Shown here in pieces: positions 20,800 through 32,024 of a stretch of 64,000 nucleotides of DNA. Made by a program: the position numbers and the translations under genes. The notes beneath the pieces are model-generated. The model worked only from the letters and a program-made list of their open reading frames with translations. It did not search any database and had not been told where the DNA came from. Position 1 is the stretch's first letter; the number at the start of each line of letters is the position of its first letter. The DNA is from Coenobita brevimanus (Eukaryota > Arthropoda > Malacostraca > Decapoda > Coenobitidae): assembly GCA_032717465.1 (NCBI GenBank), contig CM064732.1, positions 31,598,638-31,662,637 on the forward strand, read 5' to 3'.

Positions 20800-21840
20800 T
20801 TTTCATCACTTCCCCGCTTCTCTGGAAGTTCTCTTTTATCCGTGTCCCTTGTGTGCTTCAAGGGATTCGGCATTCTGTCTGAGTTTATCAAATAACAGTT
20901 CGCTTGTTACTCTCATCCTCTTTCTCTTCCTTTCTCCGTCTCCTCCACCCTTTTTTCATCCGAGTTCTTCTGCTATTTCAACACTTTCTTTCCCTCTTTC
21001 GCCGCCCACCTTTAAAACATTTCTTTTAGTTGTATCTCAGTCCTCTGTATCGCAAACATCCGTCTTTGGTGAACGCTTTTCTTTTCTTTTCCTCTAAGTG
21101 TTTGTCTTTAACTGCTCGCATTCTCTCTTCTTTTCTTTCTTTTCATTTGTCTTATGTCTCTCGTCCTTTTCAAACGCCCACTCTCCCCTAACCCATCTTT
21201 TGAGTCTCTCTCTCTCTCTCTCTCTCCTTTCCTTATCCCTTTCTATACACTCCTTTTCCTTTCATCCTCCCTCTCTTCACATGCTTAACTTCATCTGTAC
21301 TGCGAAGCCAGTTCCAAATATCACTTGCCTATGCTACTCCACTAATCCTCAGGCCCGCCGTGTTCTCCGGCAATCCTTAATTCTACTCCTTCGCTTCTCC
21401 ACCAGTTCGTAAACCGTTTAATATCCTCTCTCACTTCACATCGAACCCTTCTTTAGTTCATATTCGCACAGTATCATACCCTGGTCCTCTCCCATCTTAT
21501 CTTCTCCATCTCACTCAATCCTCTCCCTGTCAGTGATGTAGCATATCCTGCCTCAATCCCTAATCTCGCTTTTGCATGCCATAGTCCTTCATCTTTCTCA
21601 TGTTCGCCCCAGCGACTGATACGACTTTCGTCGTATATAAACCCTCCCTCATTCTCTCCACGGATCTCATGAATCCCTTCTTTCATATCCTGTTCATCTC
21701 CACCAATCAGTATCGCCACCCACATTCTGTTCTAGGCTCAATTTCCACCACTGTTCTCCCAAATCCGCGGGTATCAAACTACGACCTTTGATTAAGGAAA
21801 GGATGATAAATGGTAAGTTTATCTTCAGCAGACTCAATAT
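20800..21840. other. Pyrimidine-rich stretch, no gene
   Basis: Strong C/T bias with a (CT)n run at ~21207-21228. Open frames rich in Ser, Leu, Phe and Pro result from composition. A less biased piece at ~21290-21780 has no recognisable coding. Confidence 0.6.
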
Positions 21841-21848
21841 CGCAGGCA

Positions 21849-21900
<52 letters not shown>

Positions 21901-22076
21901 AGTAGGAAGTGAAGGAGGAAGGAAAAGAGGGAAGGAAACAGGAAGGGTGGAAGGGAAATGGATGAATAATAGAAGAGAAAGGTAATGTGCCAGTGCGAGA
22001 AGGAAGAAAAGAAAGCTGAGAGGGAAAAAAGACGTCAAATAAAGAAACAGGAGAAGGAGGAACGCAGGGAACTAAA

Positions 22077-22127
<51 letters not shown>

Positions 22128-22485
22128 GAGTGGCGGGAGGGAGGGAAGGAGGGAGAGAGAGAGGGAGGGCATGGGGGAAAGGAGGGAATGACGAAGGGAG
22201 AGATAGATGGGAGGAACAGAGGAGAGGAGTGGGAGAGAAGAAAGAAGGGAGGAGAGGGAGTGACGAATTTGAGAGGAAAGAAAAAAAGGAACAAAGCGAG
22301 GGAAAGAGTGAACGAGAAAGAATATAAGAGTGAAGGACAGGGAAGGAGTGCGTTAGATAGGCGACATAGTTGGGGAAATGCAAGCAAATAGTGAGATACA
22401 ATTAAAAAAAAAAATAGGACAAAGAGGTAAGCAATCAGAAGGAAGGACTGAAAGACGATAGAAAGAAAGTAAGGGGTATACAAGG

Positions 22486-22539
<54 letters not shown>

Positions 22540-22545
22540 TGTCGG
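21841..22545. repeat. Purine-rich domain with (GA)n arrays
   Basis: GA runs at 21847-21898, 22081-22125 and 22489-22536 lie in GGAAG-rich DNA. It is almost free of C/T for hundreds of bases and is capable of triplex (H-DNA) formation. The 266-residue minus-strand open frame over it encodes only Ser-Leu repeats and low-complexity hydrophobic sequence. Confidence 0.85.
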
Positions 22546-22577
22546 TGAGAGATTGAAATAAAGTTTTCCCTCCGTCC

Positions 22578-22579
<2 letters not shown>

Positions 22580-22616
<37 letters not shown>

Positions 22617-23060
22617 AAGGGGAGAGGGAGCGCGTGGTTAGGATGATTGTGGAATTACAAGGAAAGTGCCCCGAGTTCCTTCTTTCTTTCCCTCGCCATT
22701 TTGGCCCTTGTCTTTTCCTCCATTTTTTTTTATCTTTTCTTATTATTTCTTTATTTACTTTCTTTTCCTTCCCTTCTTTCATCTCTTGTCGCCTGTATGT
22801 TTTCTTTTCATTGGTTTTCTCTGTTTGATACGTCTTGCTTTACATTATTCTTTTCAGCATTTATTTTTGATGGAATCTCGATCCTCTACCCTCGTTTTTT
22901 TCTGTTTTGCTCTTGCCTTCCGTTTTCACCCCACTTTTTTCTCCCTTTTTCTCTCTTATGAATTTCTTCTCTTTATTCTTTACTTCAACTTTAGCGCTCT
23001 CTTATTTCACCCTCCTGTCTCTCCTTCATTTCTCCCCATTCTTCTCTTTCTCCTTCATGC

Positions 23061-23118
<58 letters not shown>

Positions 23119-23405
23119 CACCTTTTCCTTTATTTTTCTCTTTTATTCATCTCCATCTCCCCCAGACCTCCACCCTCTCCTTCACTTCTCCATTCTTCTC
23201 GCTCTCCATCACCTCCCTATTCTTGTCCCGCTCCGTGATCACTGACTATAGTATTCTCTGTCTCTTTCACCTCCTGCTTCTTCTGTCTCTCTTTCATACC
23301 TATTTCCCTCCTCTGTTTCCTCTCTCTCTCTCTCTCTCTCTCTCCATTTCCTGTAATTGTCAGTCTTTTGTCAATTATCCCTTCTCTCCCTCTCTCTCTC
23401 TCTCA

Positions 23406-23439
<34 letters not shown>

Positions 23440-23925
23440 AGACATGCAACGCGTGAGCAGGATGCGTCTGGAAGTAAAAGATAATTGTTTTTTGTTCCGT
23501 GTTTCTTTCTTCCCTTTCTAGCTTTCCCTTTAGTTTTCTTTATAGTTTTCTTTTTTTCTATTCTTTTGCTTCCGTCATCTGTATTTTACCTTCTTGTTTA
23601 TCATTTCATTCTATTTTTCTGTCATTTGTTTTATCACAAATTTTTCTGTAGTTACCATTTTTTTGTTTCTCCTCCTTATCTGTTTCTTTCTTTTATCAAT
23701 CCTCTCGTTCCAGTTCTCGATCTCATTTGTCTTTCTTTGTTTTACTTTCATATTTTCTTCCTTCCATTTTCCCCATTCTTTCCTACGTCATTCCTCTTTT
23801 TCCCGCTTTATCTTTTTTGCTCTTTTGTTAACTTTCTACTTTCCTTCTTTCACATTTTTTTTTCTCTCTCTCTTCTCCTTTCTTCTTGTTACTCTTGGGT
23901 TCTCTAGTCTATTTCTTTCCTTACT
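22580..23925. repeat. Pyrimidine-rich domain with (CT)n and (CA)n arrays
   Basis: CT runs at 22582-22616, 23068-23120, 23321-23344 and 23388-23404, then CA to 23438. The polarity flips at ~22545-22580, where (GA)n and (CT)n face each other over ~45 bp. Confidence 0.85.
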
Positions 23926-25190
23926 GCAGGGTGAACAACGGTCCTTCACTTCCTTATTTGTCAGTCTGTCCCTGCATGTAACGCCACCAGCCCCTCTCAA
24001 ATAACTCACTTCCACTGCTCTCAATCTTGACTTATGTCCTCCCACCATCGTCCAAGCCTTCTTTCCATACGTTAGATTTGGTATCACAGTACTATCATGC
24101 AGCAACTTTTTTGCTTCCATTCTCACTTCCCTATTTCTTATCACTGCTTTCAATGAACCAGCAACCTTTCTTCCATGTTGTATGTCTGTTATAACTCCAT
24201 CCATATACAATTTGCACAACCATGGAGACGTGACACATCCCTGTTTCAATTCAACATTCAGACAGAAAAATTCACTCAGTTCACCATTCTCAAGCACTGC
24301 AGCCCTAGCATCTTCATACATATTCTTCAAGGAATTCACTAGCTTCCCATTTACTCATTCTATTCTTAATATTATCCACATTCCTTGTCTATCCACTCTG
24401 TTATATGCTTTCTCCAAATCCATGAAGGCCACATACAACTTCTTTCTCTTCTCTTGGAACTTTTCCACGGAAAGACCTTTGGATGAACATCTGATCTACA
24501 CAACCTCTTGCCGTCATAAACCTCCCTGTTCTTATCCAATTAATATTTCAATTTTTTCCATAACTCTGTCAATAAGTATCCTGTCATATACTTTTCCTAT
24601 TACATTAAGAAAACAAATGCCCACATGATTTCCACACACTTCTTTCTCCCCTTTTCCTTTGTGCAGGGGAATAATTATACTTGACTTCCAATTTTCTGGA
24701 ACTCTACCTTCTTCCCAGGCCAATCTGCACATCTTCCTTATCCATTCCACTACTATCTCTCCCCCGTGCTTCAGCATTTCCTACACACTCCATCAATTTC
24801 TTGGCCTTTCCTCATAATTATTTTCTTCATTGCTTCCACCAATTCCATCTTACTGATCTCTTCCTCCCATCTCATCTTCCTCCTTCTCCCAGACATTCCC
24901 CAGCCACTCATATTCACATTATATCACTGTCAATGTTTACCAGTTCCTTAAAGTGTTCTCTCCAACTGCTCACCTTTTCCTCCCATCTCGACTAGCAATC
25001 CACCATTTTTTATCATTCACTCCTCTACTATCTTCTTAATCACCTTGTCTGGGTCTCTTTGCCTCTTTCCAGAAAAGTTTCTTACATTCCCTCCACATTA
25101 CACCCTTTTTCTTTCTGGAACCCTCCATCCACTCTCTCATTACTCTCTCTTACTAATATTTTCACCTCTTTCTTCTTCTATTGGAAATTA
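23926..25190 (-). pseudogene. RTE-like LINE fragment with internal deletion
   Basis: The same family as the LINE at 35060, read on the minus strand. The RT N-terminal part at 24777-24532 has MLKHGGEIVVEWIRKMCRLA, then WEEGRVPENWKSSIIIPLHK. A decayed centre follows. At 24339-23900 come SLKNMYEDARAAVLENGELS, then VELKQGCVTSPWL, YMDGVI, GRKVAGSLKAVIRNREV and LTYGKKAW. The frame jumps from YMDGVI directly to the GRKVAG segment, so the FADD box and ~300 bp around it are deleted. The pre-RT linker extends to ~25190 with stops. No endonuclease is visible. Confidence 0.8.
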
Positions 25191-26097
25191 ATGGAGGTAT
25201 TTCATTTGGACTTGATGCTTTGTTGGTTGGTTAATTGTCTAGGATATATTTTATGTATTTACTGTAGAGTGTATCATCAGTAGGAGAATTACAGGAAAGT
25301 TAAATTCTAGTACAAGAACGTTCTGCCTAACTTCTAAGGTAGAAATTTTGGCAAACGTGCTGGCAAGAATGCTAGCATATCCCATAACGTCATGTACAAT
25401 GTTTCCCTCTGAATATTTTAGAGGGGGAATGGGTGATGACCTACTAAAGCTATTGTTGAAAGAAAACAGGGAAAAATGGAATTTACTTTCTAGTGGCTCT
25501 TCTTATTTTGCTACTTGTCCACCACTTTTGATATCACCACCAGCCTGCTCGGAGAAATATTTTTATTATTTCCCACTTACTTTTCCCTAGAGCCTGCTTT
25601 CATTTATGCATTACCTTTAGTATCACCGCTTAGAGAATATATGATCGTTTTCTCTTCTGATTTGGTTGTTTACATTTTTGCGTTACTCCCTCGCTGGTAT
25701 ACGATTCATTTCATTATCGCCACATAAAACAACTTTAAGGCAATTAAATTTTGAAATATATTTGGAAAATAGATTTTGTTCTCTCTCGCCTGCGTCGTTG
25801 TTTGAGGACTTATGATTTGCGTGCTGTTTGTTATATATTTTGGAATTCTTTTTAGGGTAAGCAACAATTAAGTTTCATTATTAATTGCTTGGTTGCAGTA
25901 ACGGGATTTGAAATATATTTAGATTTTAGTGATATTTTTGTATTTTCTTTTGCCTTTTCCCGTTGCTAAATCTTACCAACACAGATTGTATGTTGGGTGA
26001 GAATGATGATGATGATGTTGCCGATGACAATGATGATCATGATGCACTGAGTAGCAGCGTTTCAGGCTGGTTGACGTACAGCCTTCATACATTAGAC
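25191..26097. other. No gene recognised
   Basis: AT-rich DNA with short open frames lacking domains; a small imperfect GATGAT run lies at ~26000-26045. Confidence 0.55.
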
Positions 26098-26391
26098 CAG
26101 TGGTTCCCAACCTTTTTGGTCCTGTGGCCCCCCCAAGAAAATTATGAGAAGCTCCATGACCCCTATATAACTCAGATCGTATATTTATATATTTTTAATA
26201 TTTGATATTGTGCAGAAAACGGTAATTACCCCAATATACTTAAGGCTAAACTAGCACAGTAAGGTATATTTCATACTTGATTTCTGTCAGGTTTTACCCA
26301 GACCAAATACCTTATAATATCTTATATTACCAATAAGGCCCATGGCCCCCCAGTCAATGTCCCATGGCCCCTCCCAGGTTGGGAACCGCTG
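26098..26391. mobile_element. hAT-type MITE with 8-bp target duplication
   Basis: 294 bp starting CAGTGGTTCCCAACCT and ending AGGTTGGGAACCGCTG (15 of 16 inverted-repeat positions match). It is flanked by the exact 8-bp duplication CATTAGAC at 26090-26097 and 26392-26399. Terminal CAG and 8-bp duplications are diagnostic of the hAT superfamily. There is no transposase. Confidence 0.92.
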
Positions 26392-26399
26392 CATTAGAC

Positions 26400-27424
26400 C
26401 AAAAGAAATGAGATGCTGACTCTAAAAAAAAAAAGCAATGAGCGCCAAAGTAGGGAGCTGCTGAAAAAAAAAAAAAAATAAAAAAATAAATAGATGACTG
26501 TCAAAGAACCAAGATGCAGCGATGAATAACTGAGAAAGGGACATCCTGACGACAAAACGTGCTTAAGATATTAGATGTAGGTAATAACGATAATGATGAA
26601 TGCCGCAGAAAGTGAGATGGTGACGATAACAGAGCAATGAACTACTGATGCTACTGTTTAGTATTTAGTCTTTTTTTTTTCTTTTTTTCTTTTATGTAGA
26701 TATGGTAAACCAAGTCACCGGAAGCAACACCAATGGGGAGATCAAGCACGAACTCTTAACCCTGTCACTGCAGCCGATCCATCTGGCTGTTTCATTCAGA
26801 CCAACACCTTATTCTTGGTCTTCCTCTCTCTCCTTCTCCGTCTAAGTACTATACTGTTAGACAAGCTCTTAGTTTTTCTTCACATATTTGCTCTTGGTCT
26901 TTCTCTGCTCTTCTTTCAACTGCTCGTATAATTATTGTTTAGCTTCACACTGTCCGTGTTCATATAGTAATTCAGTCTCAAGTCAAACTCATTCATTTTT
27001 TCTATTACCTGAAATGGCATTTTTTTAAAGCTTCAAAAGTACACTTCCGATCATCAATGCTAATCCATCCCGTGACGCTGAATAACTTGACTTTCTAAAT
27101 CTAGTGATGAGGTTTCCGTAGCCAAAAATGCTCTTGTGAATATTGTGTAAAATATTACGCTGGGCAAAGTAAAAAGTGAAGCGATGATGTTGTCTGCAGC
27201 TGTACGTGGTATGATTAAGTACGGCAATAACTCCGTTCAAATTACACCAGTTGACAAAATTCAAAAAGTTTTATGGTTCTATTATATTTTGAGGAGATTC
27301 GAAGTAACAGCAAACAGTAAATTTCGAATATGATATCTACTTTCCTCTAGCTCGTCCAGTTTTCGAGAACTAGCATACCACAGGTAAATCTGCTCGTACG
27401 TAGGATTATCCGACCTGACTCTTT

Positions 27425-27426
<2 letters not shown>
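26400..27426. other. No gene recognised
   Basis: Poly-A patches at 26426-26490, then unassigned AT-rich DNA. TTAACCCTGTCACTGCAG at ~26757 resembles one end of a TTAA-type MITE, but no partner end was found. The minus open frame 27264-27025 (79 residues) has no recognisable domain. Confidence 0.5.
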
Positions 27427-27481
<55 letters not shown>

Positions 27482-27483
27482 CA

Positions 27484-27538
<55 letters not shown>

Positions 27539-27560
27539 CAGTATATATATATATATATAT
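27427..27560. repeat. (CA)n-(TA)n compound microsatellite, left part of the split tract
   Basis: CA to ~27459, then TA with ACAGTATA interruptions up to the first base of the LTR. The tract appears to continue at 35011 on the other side of the LTR element. Confidence 0.9.
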
Positions 27561-28535
27561 TGTTACGGTTTGCGCCAGCCCGGGGCTATTACAAAAAAGA
27601 CAACAAGTCAGCCTTAGATGATGGGCCTCCACTGCGTTGCAAAAATAACGCAGACCCCGGCACTGACACTCCGCAAACTAGAGAAAAACTGCGCAACGGA
27701 AAAACTAAAACGCAACACTCTGTACTTTGATAATAAACGGAACAGCCTACCTATAGATCTAGCCTACTATCGTCACTACCGGAAGTAATACCGCCCGAGA
27801 CAGTATACAGGAACACCTCCCACTTACTCCCGGTGGTGACGACTTTCTACTTAACCCGTGTCCAAGGGGGAACGCAGTTAATAGCTCACGATGGTTCTCA
27901 CTAGCCTTGAGCAAAGAGATGGGATTAACTGTGTAGGGGTTAGGGGTGTGAGTGTGTATGTACGTGTGTTGGGGAACGTTAACAAAGGCAGCGAGAAGAC
28001 CACGGTGAGCCAAACTGGCCCTCCAAAGACAACACGGTTACAAAAACAAAATAAAATAACTACTTCCCTCAGTCAGCAACAAAAGAATAAAAATAAACTT
28101 AAATGAAAATGCCAGCTCGGCATAAAAATGACTGGGGAGAGAGAGAGTGTGCACACGCACGATACGGAAGCTAGCTGGGAAGATACTGACTCTGATCAAG
28201 GCTCGCGCACGGCCAAGCGCGAACGCATAATCAAATTAATTAATAAGAACTTATATTCGTGCCCCTCTCTCTCTCTACAAATAACTGGTACTTCTAATGC
28301 AAGCAAAACATCATTAAATATACTGGTAGCTCACACAAGACAATCAAAATAATCAAATGCATTCTCAGCATGGTATTAAATAAAATTGCCCTCAGTGGCA
28401 GGAACGAAAGAAACAAAAGAACTTGTAACACTCGCTAATGTAAACTCCGCGAATGACACGGATACATACTGCATAATCCCCTAGCCCAGCTGTAACGGCT
28501 GCATCCGTGGGAACGGAAAGGCGGACAGCGTAACA
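27561..28535 (-). repeat. 3' LTR of the Gmr1-like element
   Basis: 975 bp. On the plus strand it starts TGTTACGGTTTGCGCC and ends GCGGACAGCGTAACA, so TGTTACG/CGTAACA form a 7-bp terminal inverted repeat. I saw no difference from 34036-35010. Confidence 0.95.
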
Positions 28536-28550
28536 CGCCCTTCCCCAAAG
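28536..28550 (-). promoter_or_regulatory. Polypurine tract of the Gmr1-like element
   Basis: On the minus strand TTTGGGGAAGGGCG lies immediately before the 3' LTR, the expected place of the plus-strand primer. Confidence 0.75.
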
Positions 28551-28583
28551 GAAAATTTTGAGCCCTGGATCAAAATTTTCGAA

Positions 28584-31500
28584 TCAAGACCCTGACCCCT
28601 CCCTGGATAAACAATCAGCAATTACGTTATCAATCCCTTTAATATGCCTAACTTCTAAATTGTACTCTTGCAAAAGCAAACTCCAGCGGGTCAAACGCTG
28701 GTTCTTAAATTTAAACTTGTTCAAAAACTGCAGGGGATGATGGTCTGAATAAATCTTGATCACCGGGCCAAAAGGGGGCAGGTAGACAGCAAAGTGTTGC
28801 AGGGCCAGGATAATCGCTAATAACTCCTGCTCTATGACGGAATAGTTCTTCTGGGCTCTATTAAACTTCTTTGAGAAGTATGATATGGGATGTTCAACCT
28901 GGCCCTCATCTGGCTGCATCAACACTGCTCCTACCCCTACTCGGCTAGCATCAACTGCCAGCACAAAAGGTTTGTCAAAATCTGGTGCACGCAATATAGG
29001 GTGGTGGCACAGCAGAGACTTAACAGTGGTAAAAGCTTGCTCACACTCGGCTGTCCACTGCCACTTCTTATCCTTGCGCAATAAGTCAGTAAGAGGGGCA
29101 AGCACTGTGGAGTAATTCCCAATAAATCGTCTGTAATAGCCGATCATGCCCAAAAATCGCTGGAGGGCACGGCGACACTGGGGTGCTGCAAAGTTGGAAA
29201 TGGCATCCACCTTAGCCCGAGGTGGAGCCACTTGCCCATGTCCCACAACAAATCCAAGGTACTGGACCTTAGCACGTACGAACTCGCACTTGTCCAAGTT
29301 GACTACTAAGCCAGCTTCCTCCAACCGCTTAATGAGCATTTCCACATGATCAAGGTGCTCCTCCCACTTGGTGTCATACACAATGACATCATCGATGTAA
29401 ACGACACAATTAGGTATGCCATCCACCACTTTATCCATAAGCCTCTGGAAAGTGGCTGGAGCATTCTTCAATCCATAAGGCATCACCTGGCACTGATATA
29501 CTGCACCACTGACAACAAAGCTAGCCACTTGTTTAGCCCGTTCCGTCAGCGGGACCTGCCAGTATCCTTTTACTAAGTCAAGTTTGGTGATATAAGTGGC
29601 ATTTCCCACCTTGTCCACGGAGTCATCGACCCGAGGTAAAGGATAAGCATCGGTCTTAGACAGTGAATTAACTTTCCGGAAGTCCACACACAACCTAACC
29701 TTCCCATCTGGCTTCGGCTGCAAGGTAACTGGTGAACTCCACTCACTGAAACTCCTCTTGATCAATCCATGGTCCAACATATACTTGATCTCATTATCGA
29801 GAGCTTTCTGTCTGATAGGGTTGATGCGGTAGGGAGCTAATTTTACAGGCTTACTATCCCCAACGTCAATGTCATGAGTAGCCCAAGTTGTCAATCCCGG
29901 TGAATCTCCAAAAACTTTCGGATGTTTCCATAATCTGTTGCACAGCTCTTCTCGCTTTACTGGCTCAAGGTGTCGCAATTTCTCCACCAGAGCTGCATAA
30001 CCATTGCCCTCCCATAGGTCAGCTGGTAACATCTCACCACGACTAAGCACGTCCTCCTGCTCCTCCAACTCACTACCAACCGCCAAAACTACAGGAGCGC
30101 TCTTATCCCTGGTTCCCTCAACGTCCACTCCAAAGTCACCTTCCAGGGACTGTGGCTGTAACCCTGGTCCACCACTCACATCACCGGCACCAACAGCTCC
30201 CTCCACAGCACGTTCCCTTGATGCCACGTCCTCCCTTCCCCGTCCTTCACATCCCAGGTGAGAGACATCAGCAGTCATCCCACAATGAGAATCAACTGGG
30301 CGGTAGTATGGCTTCAACATATTAATGTGGCACAACTGAGTACTCTTCCGCCTGTCTGGGGTAACAATTAGATAGTCAAGTTCCCCAACTTTCTTCTTCA
30401 CAATATAAGGACCACTGAATCTAGCTGCCAGAGGTTTTCCTTGCATGGGCAGCAGTGCCAAAACTTCATCTCCTTGCTTAAACTCACGACTTCTGACCTT
30501 CTTATCATAATGAGCCTTCATTTTCGCTTGAGCCCCGATTAGATGGTCACGGGCAAGCTCTAAAGCGCAATGCAGTCTCTCCCGAGTGCGGCAGACATAG
30601 TCAAGCATGGATTCCTGGTTGCCAGATTTGTTGTTACTCCAGGCCTCTCGCACCACATCCAAGGGACCACGAACTCTGTGCCCAAACACTAACTCATTGG
30701 GTGAAAACCCTAACGACTCAGTTGGTACCTCTCTCACTGCAAACATAACAAAGGGTACCGCTAGGTCCCAATCCTTTCCACTATCATAGCAGAAGGTGCG
30801 CAGCATGGTCTTTAAGGTCTGATGATGCCTCTCCAGGGCACCTTGTGACTGCGGATGGTAGGCACTGGACAAAATGTGTTTGATGCCCAACTCTGTCATT
30901 GTCTGCTTAAATAAATTAGATGTAAAATTTACTCCACGGTCTGACTGCAACTCCTTGGGCAGGCCAAAATGAGTAAAGAACAGGATAAGTTGCTTGACTA
31001 CTGACTTCGCCTGCATGCTTCTGATTGGTATAGCCTCTGGGTATCGCGTTGTAACATCCATTATGGTTAACAAATACTTGTTTCCAGCAGAAGTAGGAGG
31101 TAAAGGGCCCACAATATCAATGATTACCCGGGTAAACGGAGGTTCAACTGCAGGAATGGGAGTCAAAGGGGCCACAGGAAGAACTTGATTAGGCTTGCCC
31201 ACCATCTGACACGTGTGACAGCTCTTGATGTACGCAGCAACTTGTCCCGGCATACTTGGCCACCAAAAATTATATCTTAAGCGCTGCACTGTCTTCCTGT
31301 TTCCCAAGTGACCTGCTAAAGGTCCCTCATGTGCTAACTGTATTAACGGCACCCTATACTGCACAGGCACCGCCACCTGCACTAACTCACTCACTCCTCC
31401 ATCTACCGTGGCGCCAGTGGGCGTCCATCGGCGATGTAAAACATTATCTTTAATCAGGAACTCCTCCTTACCACACTCCATACTTCTTTCTTCCCCTACT

Positions 31501-32021
31501 CGAGCAAACAAGGGCTTTAATGTTACATCCTCCTGTTGCTTCACCCTCAATTCTGCTGGCCTAACACCCGCCAGCTCTACTGAGGACTGAGATAAGGGAC
31601 TGGTCGGGGCACTGGATTGCGAAGGGCGATCAATCTCAGCGCCACCTCTAGTACACTCGACAGGGGGAGGAATGTCAGACTCCACACTGACATCATCATC
31701 ACCTCTACCCTCAACAGTGACACTCTGTTCCTCAGGTGCGTTTGACGGTGGTCCTGCATACCCGCAGTCGACCCCAGTGTCCTGAAATTCTAATTCAGTC
31801 GGTGGGCTGGGTTCAGTCTCCACACAGACACACTCAGCACCACCTCTAGTGTCCTGAGTGGGAAGTGGGGCGGCGCCCATGCACGCATTCCCACTCTCCT
31901 CACCCACTACAGCAACACTCTGCTCACTAGGTTCCTCCATTGGTGGCCCTGCCTCATCACAGTCGACCCCAAGAACCTGTGGCTTCACCAGTTCTTCCTC
32001 CCGGGCTGCAACTTGTGCCAT
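28584..32021 (-). CDS. pol: Pol: integrase, reverse transcriptase, RNase H (Gmr1-like order)
   Basis: 1,145 codons without a break. Residues 1-160 are an acidic, proline-rich linker. Integrase follows: HHCC motif H231, H238, C268, C271; catalytic D302 (IDIVGP), D361 (SDRG) and E397 (QGALER), with 35 residues between the last two; and a GPY/F-type FSGPYIV at ~535-541. After a second linker, reverse transcriptase begins near residue 720 (THDIDVGDSKPVKLAPYRIN). It carries LDLVKGYWQVP at ~814-824, MPYGLKNAPATF at ~847 and YIDD at 875-878. RNase H follows, with VDASRVGVGAVL, EQELLAI, SDHHPL and NVIADCLSR near the C-terminus. The protein would copy and integrate the element. It is in the same frame as gag, one stop plus one codon downstream, so the ATG at 32021 is probably just an internal methionine. 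Confidence 0.93.
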   Translation of the reverse strand: MAQVAAREEELVKPQVLGVDCDEAGPPMEEPSEQSVAVVGEESGNACMGAAPLPTQDTRGGAECVCVETEPSPPTELEFQDTGVDCGYAGPPSNAPEEQSVTVEGRGDDDVSVESDIPPPVECTRGGAEIDRPSQSSAPTSPLSQSSVELAGVRPAELRVKQQEDVTLKPLFARVGEERSMECGKEEFLIKDNVLHRRWTPTGATVDGGVSELVQVAVPVQYRVPLIQLAHEGPLAGHLGNRKTVQRLRYNFWWPSMPGQVAAYIKSCHTCQMVGKPNQVLPVAPLTPIPAVEPPFTRVIIDIVGPLPPTSAGNKYLLTIMDVTTRYPEAIPIRSMQAKSVVKQLILFFTHFGLPKELQSDRGVNFTSNLFKQTMTELGIKHILSSAYHPQSQGALERHHQTLKTMLRTFCYDSGKDWDLAVPFVMFAVREVPTESLGFSPNELVFGHRVRGPLDVVREAWSNNKSGNQESMLDYVCRTRERLHCALELARDHLIGAQAKMKAHYDKKVRSREFKQGDEVLALLPMQGKPLAARFSGPYIVKKKVGELDYLIVTPDRRKSTQLCHINMLKPYYRPVDSHCGMTADVSHLGCEGRGREDVASRERAVEGAVGAGDVSGGPGLQPQSLEGDFGVDVEGTRDKSAPVVLAVGSELEEQEDVLSRGEMLPADLWEGNGYAALVEKLRHLEPVKREELCNRLWKHPKVFGDSPGLTTWATHDIDVGDSKPVKLAPYRINPIRQKALDNEIKYMLDHGLIKRSFSEWSSPVTLQPKPDGKVRLCVDFRKVNSLSKTDAYPLPRVDDSVDKVGNATYITKLDLVKGYWQVPLTERAKQVASFVVSGAVYQCQVMPYGLKNAPATFQRLMDKVVDGIPNCVVYIDDVIVYDTKWEEHLDHVEMLIKRLEEAGLVVNLDKCEFVRAKVQYLGFVVGHGQVAPPRAKVDAISNFAAPQCRRALQRFLGMIGYYRRFIGNYSTVLAPLTDLLRKDKKWQWTAECEQAFTTVKSLLCHHPILRAPDFDKPFVLAVDASRVGVGAVLMQPDEGQVEHPISYFSKKFNRAQKNYSVIEQELLAIILALQHFAVYLPPFGPVIKIYSDHHPLQFLNKFKFKNQRLTRWSLLLQEYNLEVRHIKGIDNVIADCLSREGSGS

Positions 32022-32024
32022 AGA

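Noticed and set aside
21779..22579. 266-residue minus-strand open frame
   Set aside because: It encodes Ser-Leu repeats from (GA)n and low-complexity hydrophobic sequence; stop-free only because purine-rich DNA lacks stops on that strand.
26757..26790. TTAA MITE end (TTAACCCTGTCACTGCAG)
   Set aside because: Only one end visible; no inverted partner within a plausible distance.
27025..27264. 79-residue minus-strand frame
   Set aside because: No domain, no repeat, AT-rich; insufficient support for a gene or exon.
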